A stretch of 8,949 nucleotides of DNA, taken from positions 1-8,949 of the forward strand of contig QMPG01000115.1 in NCBI GenBank assembly GCA_003648455.1. The letters are read 5' to 3'. This DNA is from Bacteroidota bacterium (GTDB lineage: Bacteria > Bacteroidota > Bacteroidia > Bacteroidales > B39-G9). Of this stretch, positions 1 through 6,901 are shown piece by piece. The translations under genes and the position numbers were made by a program. The notes below the pieces were generated by a model, which saw only the letters and a list, made by a program, of their open reading frames with translations, had not been told where the DNA came from and ran no database searches. The stretch's first letter is position 1, and every line of letters starts with the position of its first letter.

Positions 1-3
1 AAA

Positions 4-1095
4 ATGATGAAAAAGATTTTAAAAATTGTATTTGGACTAGTAATTATTGTAATATTTATTGGAACAATTGTTTTTTTATATAACCGGTCAAAAGCAAAAC
101 CTGTAATCTATAAAACAGAATCCCCTTTTATTACAAGCATAGAAAAGAAGACTGTTGCAACAGGATCAATAGTTCCTCGAAAAGAAATTGAGATTAAACC
201 TCAAGTGTCAGGTATTATTCAAGAGATTTACGTCGAACCGGGAAATAAAGTGAAAAAGGGAGATTTAATTGCAAAGGTTAAGGTAATTCCAAATATGATT
301 AATCTTAATAATGCAGAAAATCGGTTAAATAGAGCTAAAATTAGTTTCGCAGATGCCGAAAAAATTTATAAAAGACAAAAAAAATTATATACCGACGGTG
401 TTATAGCCGAAGGAGAGTTTCAACAATATGAATTATCTTATTTAAATTCTAAAGAAGAATTAGACGCTTCAGAAAATAACTATCAGATTATTAAAGATGG
501 TGTATCGAAAAAAGCTGACCAATCAACTAATACTTTGGTTCGTTCAACTATAAACGGTACTATTTTAGACGTGCCTGTTGAAGAAGGTAATTCTGTTATT
601 GAGTCTAATACTTTTAACGCAGGAACAACAATTGCCACTGTTGCAAATTTAGGCGAGATGATTTTTGAAGGAAAAGTAGATGAGGCTGAAGTAGGTAAAT
701 TACATGTAAAAATGCCTCTTATACTAAAAGTTGGTGCTTTAGAAGATGCACAATTTGATGCTCATCTCGAATATATATCTCCAAAAGGAGTAGTAGAAAA
801 TGGAGCTGTTCAGTTTGAAATAAAAGCCAAGGTTAAATTGCAAGATACTCTTTTTATTAGAGCCGGTTACAGTGCTAATGCAGATATCGTACTTGAAAAG
901 AAAGACAGTATACTTGTTATTCCTGAAAGCTTGTTAAACTTTAAAAAGAACTCAGATTCTGCTTTTGTTGAAGTTGAAATAGAACCTCAAAAATTTGAAA
1001 AAAGAGAAGTGAAACTCGGAATTTCTGATGGAATTAATATTGAAGTGCTTTCAGGTGTAAGCAAAAATGATAAAATAAAAGTGCCCCAATTATAA
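4..1095 (+). CDS. HlyD/MacA-type efflux pump periplasmic adaptor subunit
   Basis: This is a membrane-fusion (adaptor) protein that would bridge an inner-membrane ABC or RND transporter to a TolC-like outer-membrane channel. An N-terminal membrane anchor spans about residues 5-26. The two halves of the lipoyl-like domain lie at about 60-92 (IIQEIYVEPGNKVKKGDLIA) and 178-212 (LDVPVEEGNSV), separated by a charged alpha-helical hairpin at about 97-165. A beta-barrel and a membrane-proximal domain follow (GYSANADIVL, then VKLGISDGI near the end). The length of 363 residues is normal for the family. Two ATGs stand in tandem at 4 and 7, and either could be the start. A strong terminator follows and no transporter gene lies downstream, so its partners should be encoded upstream, outside the window. 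The family call is firm. The substrate, and whether the partner is MacB-like or RND, cannot be read here. Confidence 0.93.
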   Translation: MMKKILKIVFGLVIIVIFIGTIVFLYNRSKAKPVIYKTESPFITSIEKKTVATGSIVPRKEIEIKPQVSGIIQEIYVEPGNKVKKGDLIAKVKVIPNMINLNNAENRLNRAKISFADAEKIYKRQKKLYTDGVIAEGEFQQYELSYLNSKEELDASENNYQIIKDGVSKKADQSTNTLVRSTINGTILDVPVEEGNSVIESNTFNAGTTIATVANLGEMIFEGKVDEAEVGKLHVKMPLILKVGALEDAQFDAHLEYISPKGVVENGAVQFEIKAKVKLQDTLFIRAGYSANADIVLEKKDSILVIPESLLNFKKNSDSAFVEVEIEPQKFEKREVKLGISDGINIEVLSGVSKNDKIKVPQL

Positions 1096-1113
1096 AAATT
1101 TTAATTATTGAAT

Positions 1114-1152
1114 AAAAAGCCTTCTGTTTGTAAAGATACTGAAGGCTTTTTT
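1114..1152 (+). terminator. Intrinsic terminator after the adaptor gene
   Basis: An 11-bp stem, AAAAAGCCTTC (1114-1124) with GAAGGCTTTTT (1141-1151), encloses a 16-base loop and ends in a T run. It lies 18 bases after the adaptor stop codon and closes that transcription unit. The A run on the left arm could also let it work weakly on the other strand, but no minus-strand gene ends here. Confidence 0.85.
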
Positions 1153-1154
1153 AT

Positions 1155-1188
1155 TTTGTTATTTAATCAATTCATTTTTTTATATTTG
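1155..1188 (+). promoter_or_regulatory. Predicted Bacteroidota-type promoter for the Nif3/zinc-ribbon operon
   Basis: A -7 element TATATTTG (1181-1188) matches TAnnTTTG, and TTTG at 1155-1158 can serve as the -33 element. The spacer is 22 bases, slightly longer than the usual 19-21. Transcription would start near 1194, giving a leader of about 35 bases before the ATG at 1229. It sits just past the preceding terminator, where a promoter is needed. Confidence 0.55.
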
Positions 1189-1228
1189 CATATCAGTTTA
1201 TTATTGAATAATTATTTATAAGCTAATA

Positions 1229-2323
1229 ATGAAAATAAAAGACATAATTTCTTATTTAGAAACAATTGCACCACTATCTTTACAAGAATCTCACGATAAC
1301 TCTGGATTAATTGTTGGAGATGAACAACAAGAAATTTCTTCTGTATTAATTACAATCGATACAATTGAAAGTGTTGTTGATGAGGCAATTGAAATAGGAG
1401 CAAACCTTATTGTATCGCATCATCCAATTGTTTTTAACGCATTAAAAAAAATAACAGGTGCAAATTATATTGAACGCACAATAATAAAAGCAATAAAACA
1501 TAATATTGCAATATATGCATGCCATACAAACCTTGATAGCGTTTTTGGAGGTGTGAATTCAAAAATCTGTGAGAAACTTGATTTGCAGAACTGCAAAATA
1601 CTCTCACCCGTACAAAATTATTTACAAAAATTAGTAACTTTTGTTCCAATAGCACAAATAAATGAAGTAAAAGAGGCTGTTTTTAATGTAGGTGCAGGAT
1701 GTATCGGTAATTACGATAAAGTAAGTTTTATTGCACAGGGAGATGGTTCTTTCAGACCATCTGAAAAAGCAAATCCCTTTGTTGGTGAGATAGGGAAGCT
1801 TCATTCAGAAAAAGAAGTGCGTTTTGAAACAATTTTTCCAAAACATATTCAGAAAAAAGTTATATCTGCTTTAATTAATGCACATCCTTACGAAGAAGTA
1901 GCTTATGATGTTTATAATTTGCAAAACAAATATCAAAAAGCAGGAATGGGAATGCTTGGAGAGTTAAAAAATGAAATAAACGAAAAAGATTTTTTAAATG
2001 ATTTAAAAAGTGTTTTTAATGCAGGTTCAATACGATATACAAATCTGTTAAATAAAAAAATAAAAAGAGTGGCAGTTTGCGGAGGTAGTGGTAGCTTTTT
2101 ATTAAAGAATGCAATAGCTGCAAAAGCTGATGTTTTTGTATCTTCCGATTTTAAGTATCATCAGTTTTTCGATGCAGATAATAAAATTTTAATTGCTGAT
2201 ATTGGTCATTATGAAAGCGAACAATTCACAAAGGATGTTTTTTATTCTTTACTTACAAAAAAATTCCCTAACTTTGCATTTTATTTTTCAAAAATAAACT
2301 CAAATCCAATAAATTACTTGTAG
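1229..2323 (+). CDS. Nif3-like dinuclear metal-centre protein (YqfO-type, with inserted domain)
   Basis: This belongs to the NIF3/DUF34 family, often annotated as GTP cyclohydrolase I type 2-like, whose cellular role is still debated. The expected metal ligands are all visible: His64-His65 in SHHPIVF, Asp103 in HTNLDSV, and His327 with Glu331 in GHYESE, with the same four-residue spacing as in E. coli YbgI. The 364 residues are longer than the roughly 250-residue YbgI form. The extra material is a central insert at about 131-240 (containing ANPFVGEIGK and NAHPYEEVAYDVY), typical of YqfO-type members and described as PII/CutA-like. The N- and C-terminal Nif3 halves together form the dinuclear site, and homologues form toroidal hexamers. 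The gene starts at an ATG after an A/T-rich leader. It is followed after 4 bases by the zinc-ribbon gene, so the two are almost certainly co-transcribed. The substrate is unknown. Confidence 0.94.
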   Translation: MKIKDIISYLETIAPLSLQESHDNSGLIVGDEQQEISSVLITIDTIESVVDEAIEIGANLIVSHHPIVFNALKKITGANYIERTIIKAIKHNIAIYACHTNLDSVFGGVNSKICEKLDLQNCKILSPVQNYLQKLVTFVPIAQINEVKEAVFNVGAGCIGNYDKVSFIAQGDGSFRPSEKANPFVGEIGKLHSEKEVRFETIFPKHIQKKVISALINAHPYEEVAYDVYNLQNKYQKAGMGMLGELKNEINEKDFLNDLKSVFNAGSIRYTNLLNKKIKRVAVCGGSGSFLLKNAIAAKADVFVSSDFKYHQFFDADNKILIADIGHYESEQFTKDVFYSLLTKKFPNFAFYFSKINSNPINYL

Positions 2324-2327
2324 CAAA

Positions 2328-3095
2328 ATGGTAAATAAAAATTCAAAACAAGAAAGCACCGAATTAACAGTAGAAGATAAACTGAAAGCTTTGTATGAAC
2401 TGCAACAAGTTGATACAGAGATAAATAAAATTAAAATTTTGAGAGGTGAGTTACCTTTGGAAATTCAAGACCTTGAAGATGAGTTAGCCGGACTCGAAAC
2501 AAGAATTAATAATCTAAATGAAGAAATTGCGAAGTTTGAAACAGAAGTAAAGAACAGAAAAAATGAGATAATTAATGCAGAAGCATTAATCGAAAAATAT
2601 AAATCTCAACAAATGAATGTTCGAAATAATCGTGAATACGATTCTCTTTCTAAAGAAATTGAATTTCAAACATTAGAAATTGAGCTTTGTAATAAGAAAA
2701 TTAAAGAATTTTCTGTTTCAATAGATCAAAATCAAGAAATTGTAAACAAGGCAAAAGAAAATTTTGAAGAAAGACGTGGTGATTTAGAAACAAAAAAATC
2801 AGAACTTGAAAATATTGTTGCTGAAACAAAAATTGAAGAAGAGCGTTTAGAAAAAAAAGCTGAAGAAATTGAGAGCATGATTGATGAGCGTTTAGTAACT
2901 GCATATAACCGAATTAGAAAAAATGCAAGAAACGGTTTAGCTGTTGTTACTGTTCAAAGAGATGCTTGTGGTGGGTGTTTTAACAAAATACCTCCTCAGA
3001 GACAAGTTGATGTTCGTTCTCGTAAAAAAATTATTGTTTGTGAATATTGTGGTCGAATACTTGTTGACGATGATATTGCAAAAGTCGAAGAATAA
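2328..3095 (+). CDS. Coiled-coil protein with C-terminal C4 zinc ribbon (DUF164/zf-RING_7 family)
   Basis: Residues about 18-190 form a long, charged helical hairpin rich in Glu and Lys, containing the family motif NNREYDSLSKEIE at about 100-112 at the turn. The C-terminus carries a zinc ribbon with Cys214, Cys217, Cys238 and Cys241 (CGGC and CEYC). This is the architecture of the DUF164 family, which includes Helicobacter HP0958 (FlgZ) and Chlamydia CdsZ. In those organisms the protein acts as a chaperone or RNA-binding factor for flagellar or type III secretion components. No flagellar or type III genes are present here, so the role must be something else, perhaps binding nucleic acid or a protein through the ribbon. 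It follows the Nif3 gene after 4 bases and ends the operon before a strong terminator. The fold is well supported. The function is not known. Confidence 0.92.
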   Translation: MVNKNSKQESTELTVEDKLKALYELQQVDTEINKIKILRGELPLEIQDLEDELAGLETRINNLNEEIAKFETEVKNRKNEIINAEALIEKYKSQQMNVRNNREYDSLSKEIEFQTLEIELCNKKIKEFSVSIDQNQEIVNKAKENFEERRGDLETKKSELENIVAETKIEEERLEKKAEEIESMIDERLVTAYNRIRKNARNGLAVVTVQRDACGGCFNKIPPQRQVDVRSRKKIIVCEYCGRILVDDDIAKVEE

Positions 3096-3112
3096 ATTTG
3101 ATATTATATTTT

Positions 3113-3149
3113 AAGAACTATTAGATTTTTCTAATAGTTCTTTTTTTTT
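3113..3149 (+). terminator. Intrinsic terminator closing the Nif3/zinc-ribbon operon
   Basis: A perfect 12-bp stem, AAGAACTATTAG (3113-3124) with CTAATAGTTCTT (3131-3142), has a 6-base loop ATTTTT and runs into a T tract ending at 3149. It starts 18 bases after the zinc-ribbon stop codon. The remaining bases 3150-3202, up to the next start, hold no clear TAnnTTTG promoter, so the promoter of the next gene is not identified. Confidence 0.88.
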
Positions 3150-3202
3150 ATACGAGATATAAAATTTAGCCATTATTAATTGTTCGAGAATGTTATTGCT
3201 TA

Positions 3203-4675
3203 ATGTATAGAAAACTAATTTTTATTTTTGCATGTTTAATAATACATTCATCAATATTTGCAAATTTTGATTTTAATAATAATTGCAATAAAACTTTTTG
3301 TCAAATTTTAAATTTAGAATTTGACAAAGCAAAACGAAATATTGAGAATGAAAAGAAAGTTAATCCTGAAAACAAATTAATTTATTACTTCGAAAATTAC
3401 CTCTCTTTTTTTAAAACCATTACATCGGATTCGGAAGATTGTTATTTTGCCTACAAAAATAAATTTAAAAATAATTTATATAATTTAGAGAAAGCAAATA
3501 AGGAATCTCCATATTACCTATATACACAGGCAGATTTACATTTTCAAACGGCAATTCTTTCATATAAATTTAAAGATTATATTTTTGCATCTTATCATTT
3601 CTACAAAGCGCAAAGTTTAATAATTTTAAATTATAAGAAACACCCAAATTTTTATCAGAACCATAAATTGATTGGAAGCATTAATTTAATGATTAATTCT
3701 ATTCCTTCAGATTATAAGTGGCTTGCAAATTTGTTTGCAATTAATGGTAGCATTAATTCAGGAATAAAAGAGTTGGAATATTATTATCTCAAAAGTCAAA
3801 AATCTATTTTTAATACTGAAAGTATAATATTTTTATCTTTTGCATATCAGTATTTTATTCAGAAAAACAAAAGGGGGTATGTTTTTTTTAACCAGATTAA
3901 TAAAAACAATTTGCAAAATCCTATAATAAGTTTGTTATATGCAAAAGCTTGTATTAAAGCAGATAAAAATGATGAGGCTATTGATTTTGTTAATAATTAT
4001 CTTAATAAAACAGAATTTCCAATAATAAAATATTCATATTATCTTTTAGGAACAGCAAAATTAAACAGATTAGATAGTGATGCAGATATTTATTTAAAAA
4101 AATATCTAAATTCATATAAAGGCAAAAGTTTTATTAAAGCATCTTATCAAAAATTAGCATGGTTTTATTTAATAAATAAAAATTATAATAAATATAAAGT
4201 CAACATTAACAATGTAAGAAACAAAGGTTTTGTTAATACTGAAGCCGATAAACAGGCATTTCTTGAAGCAAATCAATCTGATAAAATAAATGAAGTGCTT
4301 TTAAAATCAAGACTTTTGTTTGATGGAGGGTATTTTATTGAAGCAGAAAAACTATTGTTCGAAAATTCAGCGATTGGTAATTCTTCTATAAAACAAAATA
4401 GCTTGGAATATATTTACAGATTAGCAAGAATAAATCATAAATTGAATAGGGCAGAAGCAAAAAAATATTATAAACGCGTTATTAAAGAAGGACGAGAGAT
4501 GCCTAATTATTTTGCTAAAAATTCTGCATTGCAATTAGCATTAATATATGAAAGTGAATTAGATTTTGAAGAAGCAGAATTTTATTTCAAAAAATGTTTG
4601 CAAATTAAATCCAATCAATACAAAAGAAGCATACAATTTAAAGCAAAAGCCGGATTGAATAGAATAAAAAAATAA
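3203..4675 (+). CDS. Secreted or periplasmic TPR-like helical-repeat protein of unknown role
   Basis: The first 20 residues look like a Sec signal peptide: basic MYRK, a hydrophobic core, and a probable cleavage after SIFA. The cysteine at position 11 lies inside the hydrophobic core and does not form a lipobox, so a lipoprotein is unlikely. The rest is helical, with TPR-like pairs clearest at about 402-434 (YRLARINHKLNRAEAKKYY) and 436-469 (LQLALIYESELDFEEAEFYF), and weaker helical repeats through about 100-330. The middle contains IKASYQKLAWFYL and EADKQAFLEA, which I associate with Bacteroidales TPR proteins annotated only as hypothetical. It is very rich in Asn, Lys, Tyr and Ile. TPR arrays usually mediate protein contacts, and the partner is unknown. 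It stands alone between a terminator and a convergent gene. Confidence 0.82.
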   Translation: MYRKLIFIFACLIIHSSIFANFDFNNNCNKTFCQILNLEFDKAKRNIENEKKVNPENKLIYYFENYLSFFKTITSDSEDCYFAYKNKFKNNLYNLEKANKESPYYLYTQADLHFQTAILSYKFKDYIFASYHFYKAQSLIILNYKKHPNFYQNHKLIGSINLMINSIPSDYKWLANLFAINGSINSGIKELEYYYLKSQKSIFNTESIIFLSFAYQYFIQKNKRGYVFFNQINKNNLQNPIISLLYAKACIKADKNDEAIDFVNNYLNKTEFPIIKYSYYLLGTAKLNRLDSDADIYLKKYLNSYKGKSFIKASYQKLAWFYLINKNYNKYKVNINNVRNKGFVNTEADKQAFLEANQSDKINEVLLKSRLLFDGGYFIEAEKLLFENSAIGNSSIKQNSLEYIYRLARINHKLNRAEAKKYYKRVIKEGREMPNYFAKNSALQLALIYESELDFEEAEFYFKKCLQIKSNQYKRSIQFKAKAGLNRIKK

Positions 4676-4703
4676 TATAAGGTTTTTTTTATAATTTTGC
4701 ATT

Positions 4704-4722
4704 AAAACAGAAAGCTATTCTG
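4704..4722 (-). terminator. Possible weak terminator for the helicase gene
   Basis: Read on the minus strand, CAGAA, a 5-base loop and TTCTG (4722 down to 4708) are followed by TTTT. This is only a 5-bp stem, just past the helicase stop, so it is a candidate at best. On the plus strand the TPR gene has only a T run at 4683-4690 with no GC stem, so its termination signal is unclear. Confidence 0.28.
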
Positions 4723-4740
4723 CCTACTGTCTTCTGCTTA
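4720..4740. repeat. Three tandem degenerate heptamers (CTGYYTW)
   Basis: CTGCCTA (4720-4726), CTGTCTT (4727-4733) and CTGCTTA (4734-4740) are three back-to-back 7-base units differing only at pyrimidine or A/T positions. They lie in the gap between two convergent genes and abut the helicase stop codon at 4741-4743. Their composition is less AT-rich than the surrounding sequence. Confidence 0.6.
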
Positions 4741-6180
4741 CTAACAATCTTCCTCAAAAAAGTCCTTTTTAAAATTAACTAAATACAATTTTTCAGTCGA
4801 ACGTGTAATAGCCGTATATAACCATCTAAGGTATTCAACATTAAGCATATCATTATTAAGATATCCTTGGTCGACAAAAACGGCTTTCCATTGTCCGCCT
4901 TGAGACTTATGACAAGTTATTGCATAAGAAAATTTAACCTGTAAAGCATTAAAGAATGGGTCTTTTTTTACTAACTCATATTGTTGTTTCTTCGATTTAA
5001 TATCTGAGTAATCTTCTAAAACAGAGTAGTATAACTGTTTGTTTTGATCATTATTAAGCGATGCTGTCTCAATCGATAAGGTGCTTAACATTATTTTGGT
5101 ATCTATCTCAATATCATAATCAATAAAGCGAATTGAAACATCGGCAAACCTAAAACCATATTTTTCCTGATAATTTTTTATTCTGATAATTTCTACAATA
5201 TCACCATTTGCAATAAAATCAATTTTGTCATTATCATCCAGCCAATGATAATTGTTTTTTACAATCATTAAATAATCGCCTATTGAAATTTCTTCTTCAC
5301 GGTATAATATCGTGTTTCGAATACCCTGATTATATTTATTTGCTCTTTTATTCGATCGGCTTACAACTATTGTTTGTTCAATTCCGTATTTATCATAAGA
5401 AGAAGAAATTTCTTCAATTAAATCTTCACCACTAATTTTATAAATATCGTTAAACCCATGCAATTTAATTTTCGGATAATAGAAATCAATTGGCATTTCA
5501 TTTATTTGCTCTCTTACTTTAGTTGCGTTATACAATATGCCTGAATTAAACGATTGTCGAATAACCTCAGTAAGTTCAATTTCATTAACTGTTAAATTGT
5601 AGCCTTCTAAAACGTCAGGTTGTAGCGCAGGACTTGTGTCAATACCAACAGGTGGTAATTGAGCAGTGTCGCCCACAACAATAAGCATACAATTTTTATC
5701 ATTATATACATATTCAATTAAATCATCTAAAAGTCTTCCACTACCAAACATTGTAGCTTCATTCGAAGAATTCGAAATCATTGAAGATTCATCAACAATA
5801 AAAAAAGTGTAAGAATGAAGATTTTTGTTTAACACAAATTTTCCAAATCCATCTTTAGATGATTTTTGTTTGTAAATTTTTTTATGAATTGTAAAGGCAT
5901 TCTTCCCTGCATAAAAAGATAAAACCTTTGCGGCTCTTCCGGTAGGAGCTAATAATATTGTTTTTATACGTAAACTGTTTAAAATTTTAACAAAAGAACT
6001 AATAATTGTTGTTTTTCCCGTTCCTGCATATCCTTTTAGTAAAAAAATTTTTTTATCTTTATCCTGAGATTTAAAACTTATTATGAGATTAGCTAATTCT
6101 TCTATTAGTTTTTCTTGATTTTTTGTGGGACTATATTTAAAATTTTTCTTAAATAGACTTAAAATATTATTTTTTATCAT
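4741..6180 (-). CDS. RecD/Dda-like superfamily 1B DNA helicase (AAA ATPase with UvrD C-terminal 2 domain)
   Basis: This is an ATP-dependent DNA helicase of the SF1B type, whose characterised relatives move 5' to 3' on single strands. Motifs appear in order: Walker A GYAGTGKTT (50-58), motif Ia APTGRAAK (79-86), Walker B FIVDESSM (127-134), motif III VVGDTAQLPPVG (168-179), motif IV with the arginine in ELTEVIRQ (202-209), motif V TCHKSQGGQW (422-431) and motif VI with the arginine finger in LYTAITRS (454-461). An SH3-like insert, common in RecD and Dda, probably lies at about 290-370. At 479 residues it is much shorter than RecD2 and lacks that protein's long N-terminal domain, so it is closer to phage T4 Dda or Pif1-type enzymes. 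It is a single gene, convergent with the TPR gene and divergent from the membrane-protein unit. A part in DNA repair or replication is likely but unproven here. Confidence 0.93.
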   Translation of the reverse strand: MIKNNILSLFKKNFKYSPTKNQEKLIEELANLIISFKSQDKDKKIFLLKGYAGTGKTTIISSFVKILNSLRIKTILLAPTGRAAKVLSFYAGKNAFTIHKKIYKQKSSKDGFGKFVLNKNLHSYTFFIVDESSMISNSSNEATMFGSGRLLDDLIEYVYNDKNCMLIVVGDTAQLPPVGIDTSPALQPDVLEGYNLTVNEIELTEVIRQSFNSGILYNATKVREQINEMPIDFYYPKIKLHGFNDIYKISGEDLIEEISSSYDKYGIEQTIVVSRSNKRANKYNQGIRNTILYREEEISIGDYLMIVKNNYHWLDDNDKIDFIANGDIVEIIRIKNYQEKYGFRFADVSIRFIDYDIEIDTKIMLSTLSIETASLNNDQNKQLYYSVLEDYSDIKSKKQQYELVKKDPFFNALQVKFSYAITCHKSQGGQWKAVFVDQGYLNNDMLNVEYLRWLYTAITRSTEKLYLVNFKKDFFEEDC

Positions 6181-6190
6181 TTTATTTAAA

Positions 6191-6219
6191 TAAATTTACA
6201 TTTTCAAATTGTAAATTTA
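6191..6219. repeat. 10-bp perfect inverted repeat in the divergent promoter region
   Basis: TAAATTTACA (6191-6200) and TGTAAATTTA (6210-6219) are exact reverse complements separated by 9 bases. The dyad is 10 bases from the helicase start and overlaps the proposed -33 element of the rightward promoter. It could be an operator for a dimeric regulator controlling one or both directions, but in DNA this AT-rich a chance palindrome is possible. No T run follows on either strand that would suggest a terminator. Confidence 0.45.
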
Positions 6220-6237
6220 AAAAAATTTATAAATTTG
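6209..6237 (+). promoter_or_regulatory. Predicted promoter for the membrane protein / DUF3822 / rsmD unit
   Basis: TAAATTTG at 6230-6237 matches the Bacteroidota -7 element TAnnTTTG, and TTG at 6209-6211 could be the -33 element with an 18-base spacer. A start near 6243 would leave a leader of about 22 bases before the ATG at 6266. No equally good match for the leftward helicase gene is visible. TACAATTTG on the minus strand has one base too many. Confidence 0.5.
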
Positions 6238-6265
6238 CATTCAAACTAAACTAAATAATTTTAAA

Positions 6266-6883
6266 ATGAGAAAAGCAATTCAAATTCTGTTAGTGTTTTT
6301 AATTTTAGTGATTTCATATTTTACATACGAAAGTGTAATGGAACCTATTAGATTTAAAAAAGAAAAAAAACATCGTTACTCTAAAGTTATTCAAAGGTTA
6401 AAAGATATAAGAAAAGCTGAATTAGCATATAAAGATGTAAACCATGATTTTACCGGAAGTTTCGATACTTTAATTAATTTTGTGAAATTTGATTCTATGC
6501 CCATTGTAAAAGCTATTGGTAGAATCCCTGATGAATTATTAGATTCTATTACTGAAGAAGAAGCTGTGAAAAAAGGTATTATTATTCGTGATACAATTAA
6601 AATAAGTATTTTAGATTCACTTTTTCCAGATAATTACCCGATTGATTCCCTTAGATATATACCATGTGCTCAACCAAATAAAGAATTTAAGTTAGGAGCA
6701 GGTGTAGTTGTTACAGGGTCTAAAGTAAAAGTAAAAGTTTTTGAAGCTTCTGCTCTTAATTTTGATATTTTACACGGATTAGACAAACAATCAATAATTA
6801 ATTTAAACGACTTAGCTAAATTCCCTGGTTTAAAAGTTGGTTCGTTAGAAGAAGCAAACAATAATGCTGGTAACTGGGAATAA
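6266..6883 (+). CDS. Single-pass membrane protein with pseudopilin-like N-terminal architecture, function unknown
   Basis: One N-terminal membrane segment at about residues 5-22 is followed by a basic amphipathic helix (about 30-58, ending KDIRKAELAYKDVN) and then FTGSFDTLINFVK. This order (hydrophobic helix, charged helix, AxxAYKxxN, aromatic-rich start of a globular part) resembles type II secretion pseudopilins such as GspG. No prepilin peptidase site (Gly before a Phe-Thr-Leu-Ile-Glu type sequence) is present, so it is not a standard pilin. The rest is a soluble domain, probably periplasmic and mostly beta, ending in NNNAGNWE, a C-terminus I recall from uncharacterised Bacteroidota proteins. 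A single cysteine lies near residue 134. It is the first gene of a rightward unit: DUF3822 begins 18 bases after its stop and in the same frame. No catalytic residues can be recognised. I do not assign a function. Confidence 0.85.
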   Translation: MRKAIQILLVFLILVISYFTYESVMEPIRFKKEKKHRYSKVIQRLKDIRKAELAYKDVNHDFTGSFDTLINFVKFDSMPIVKAIGRIPDELLDSITEEEAVKKGIIIRDTIKISILDSLFPDNYPIDSLRYIPCAQPNKEFKLGAGVVVTGSKVKVKVFEASALNFDILHGLDKQSIINLNDLAKFPGLKVGSLEEANNNAGNWE

Positions 6884-6901
6884 AATTTAAATTTTTTAAT
6901 T

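Noticed and set aside
1104..1211. Direct repeat of ATTATTGAATAA at 1104-1115 and 1200-1211, the second forming ATTATT-G-AATAAT
   Set aside because: Short and made almost only of A and T; expected by chance in this composition, with no sign of insertion or binding-site context beyond position.
1434..1655. Minus-strand open frame inside the Nif3 gene
   Set aside because: Antisense to a well-conserved region with metal ligands; the Leu/Cys/Phe-rich product is typical of a shadow frame.
2701..2904. Minus-strand open frame inside the zinc-ribbon protein gene
   Set aside because: Antisense of Glu/Lys-rich coiled coil gives Phe/Leu-rich noise with no features of its own.
3093..3100. TAAATTTG, a match to the Bacteroidota -7 element at the end of the zinc-ribbon gene
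   Set aside because: It overlaps a stop codon and is followed directly by a strong terminator, so it could not serve the TPR gene downstream.
3725..3742. TTGCAAA/TTTGCAA-like dyad within the TPR gene
   Set aside because: Short, AT-rich, in coding sequence with no T tract or regulatory position; likely chance.
6670..6861. Minus-strand open frame inside the membrane-protein gene
   Set aside because: Lies opposite the C-terminal domain of a convincing gene and has no promoter or recognisable domain.
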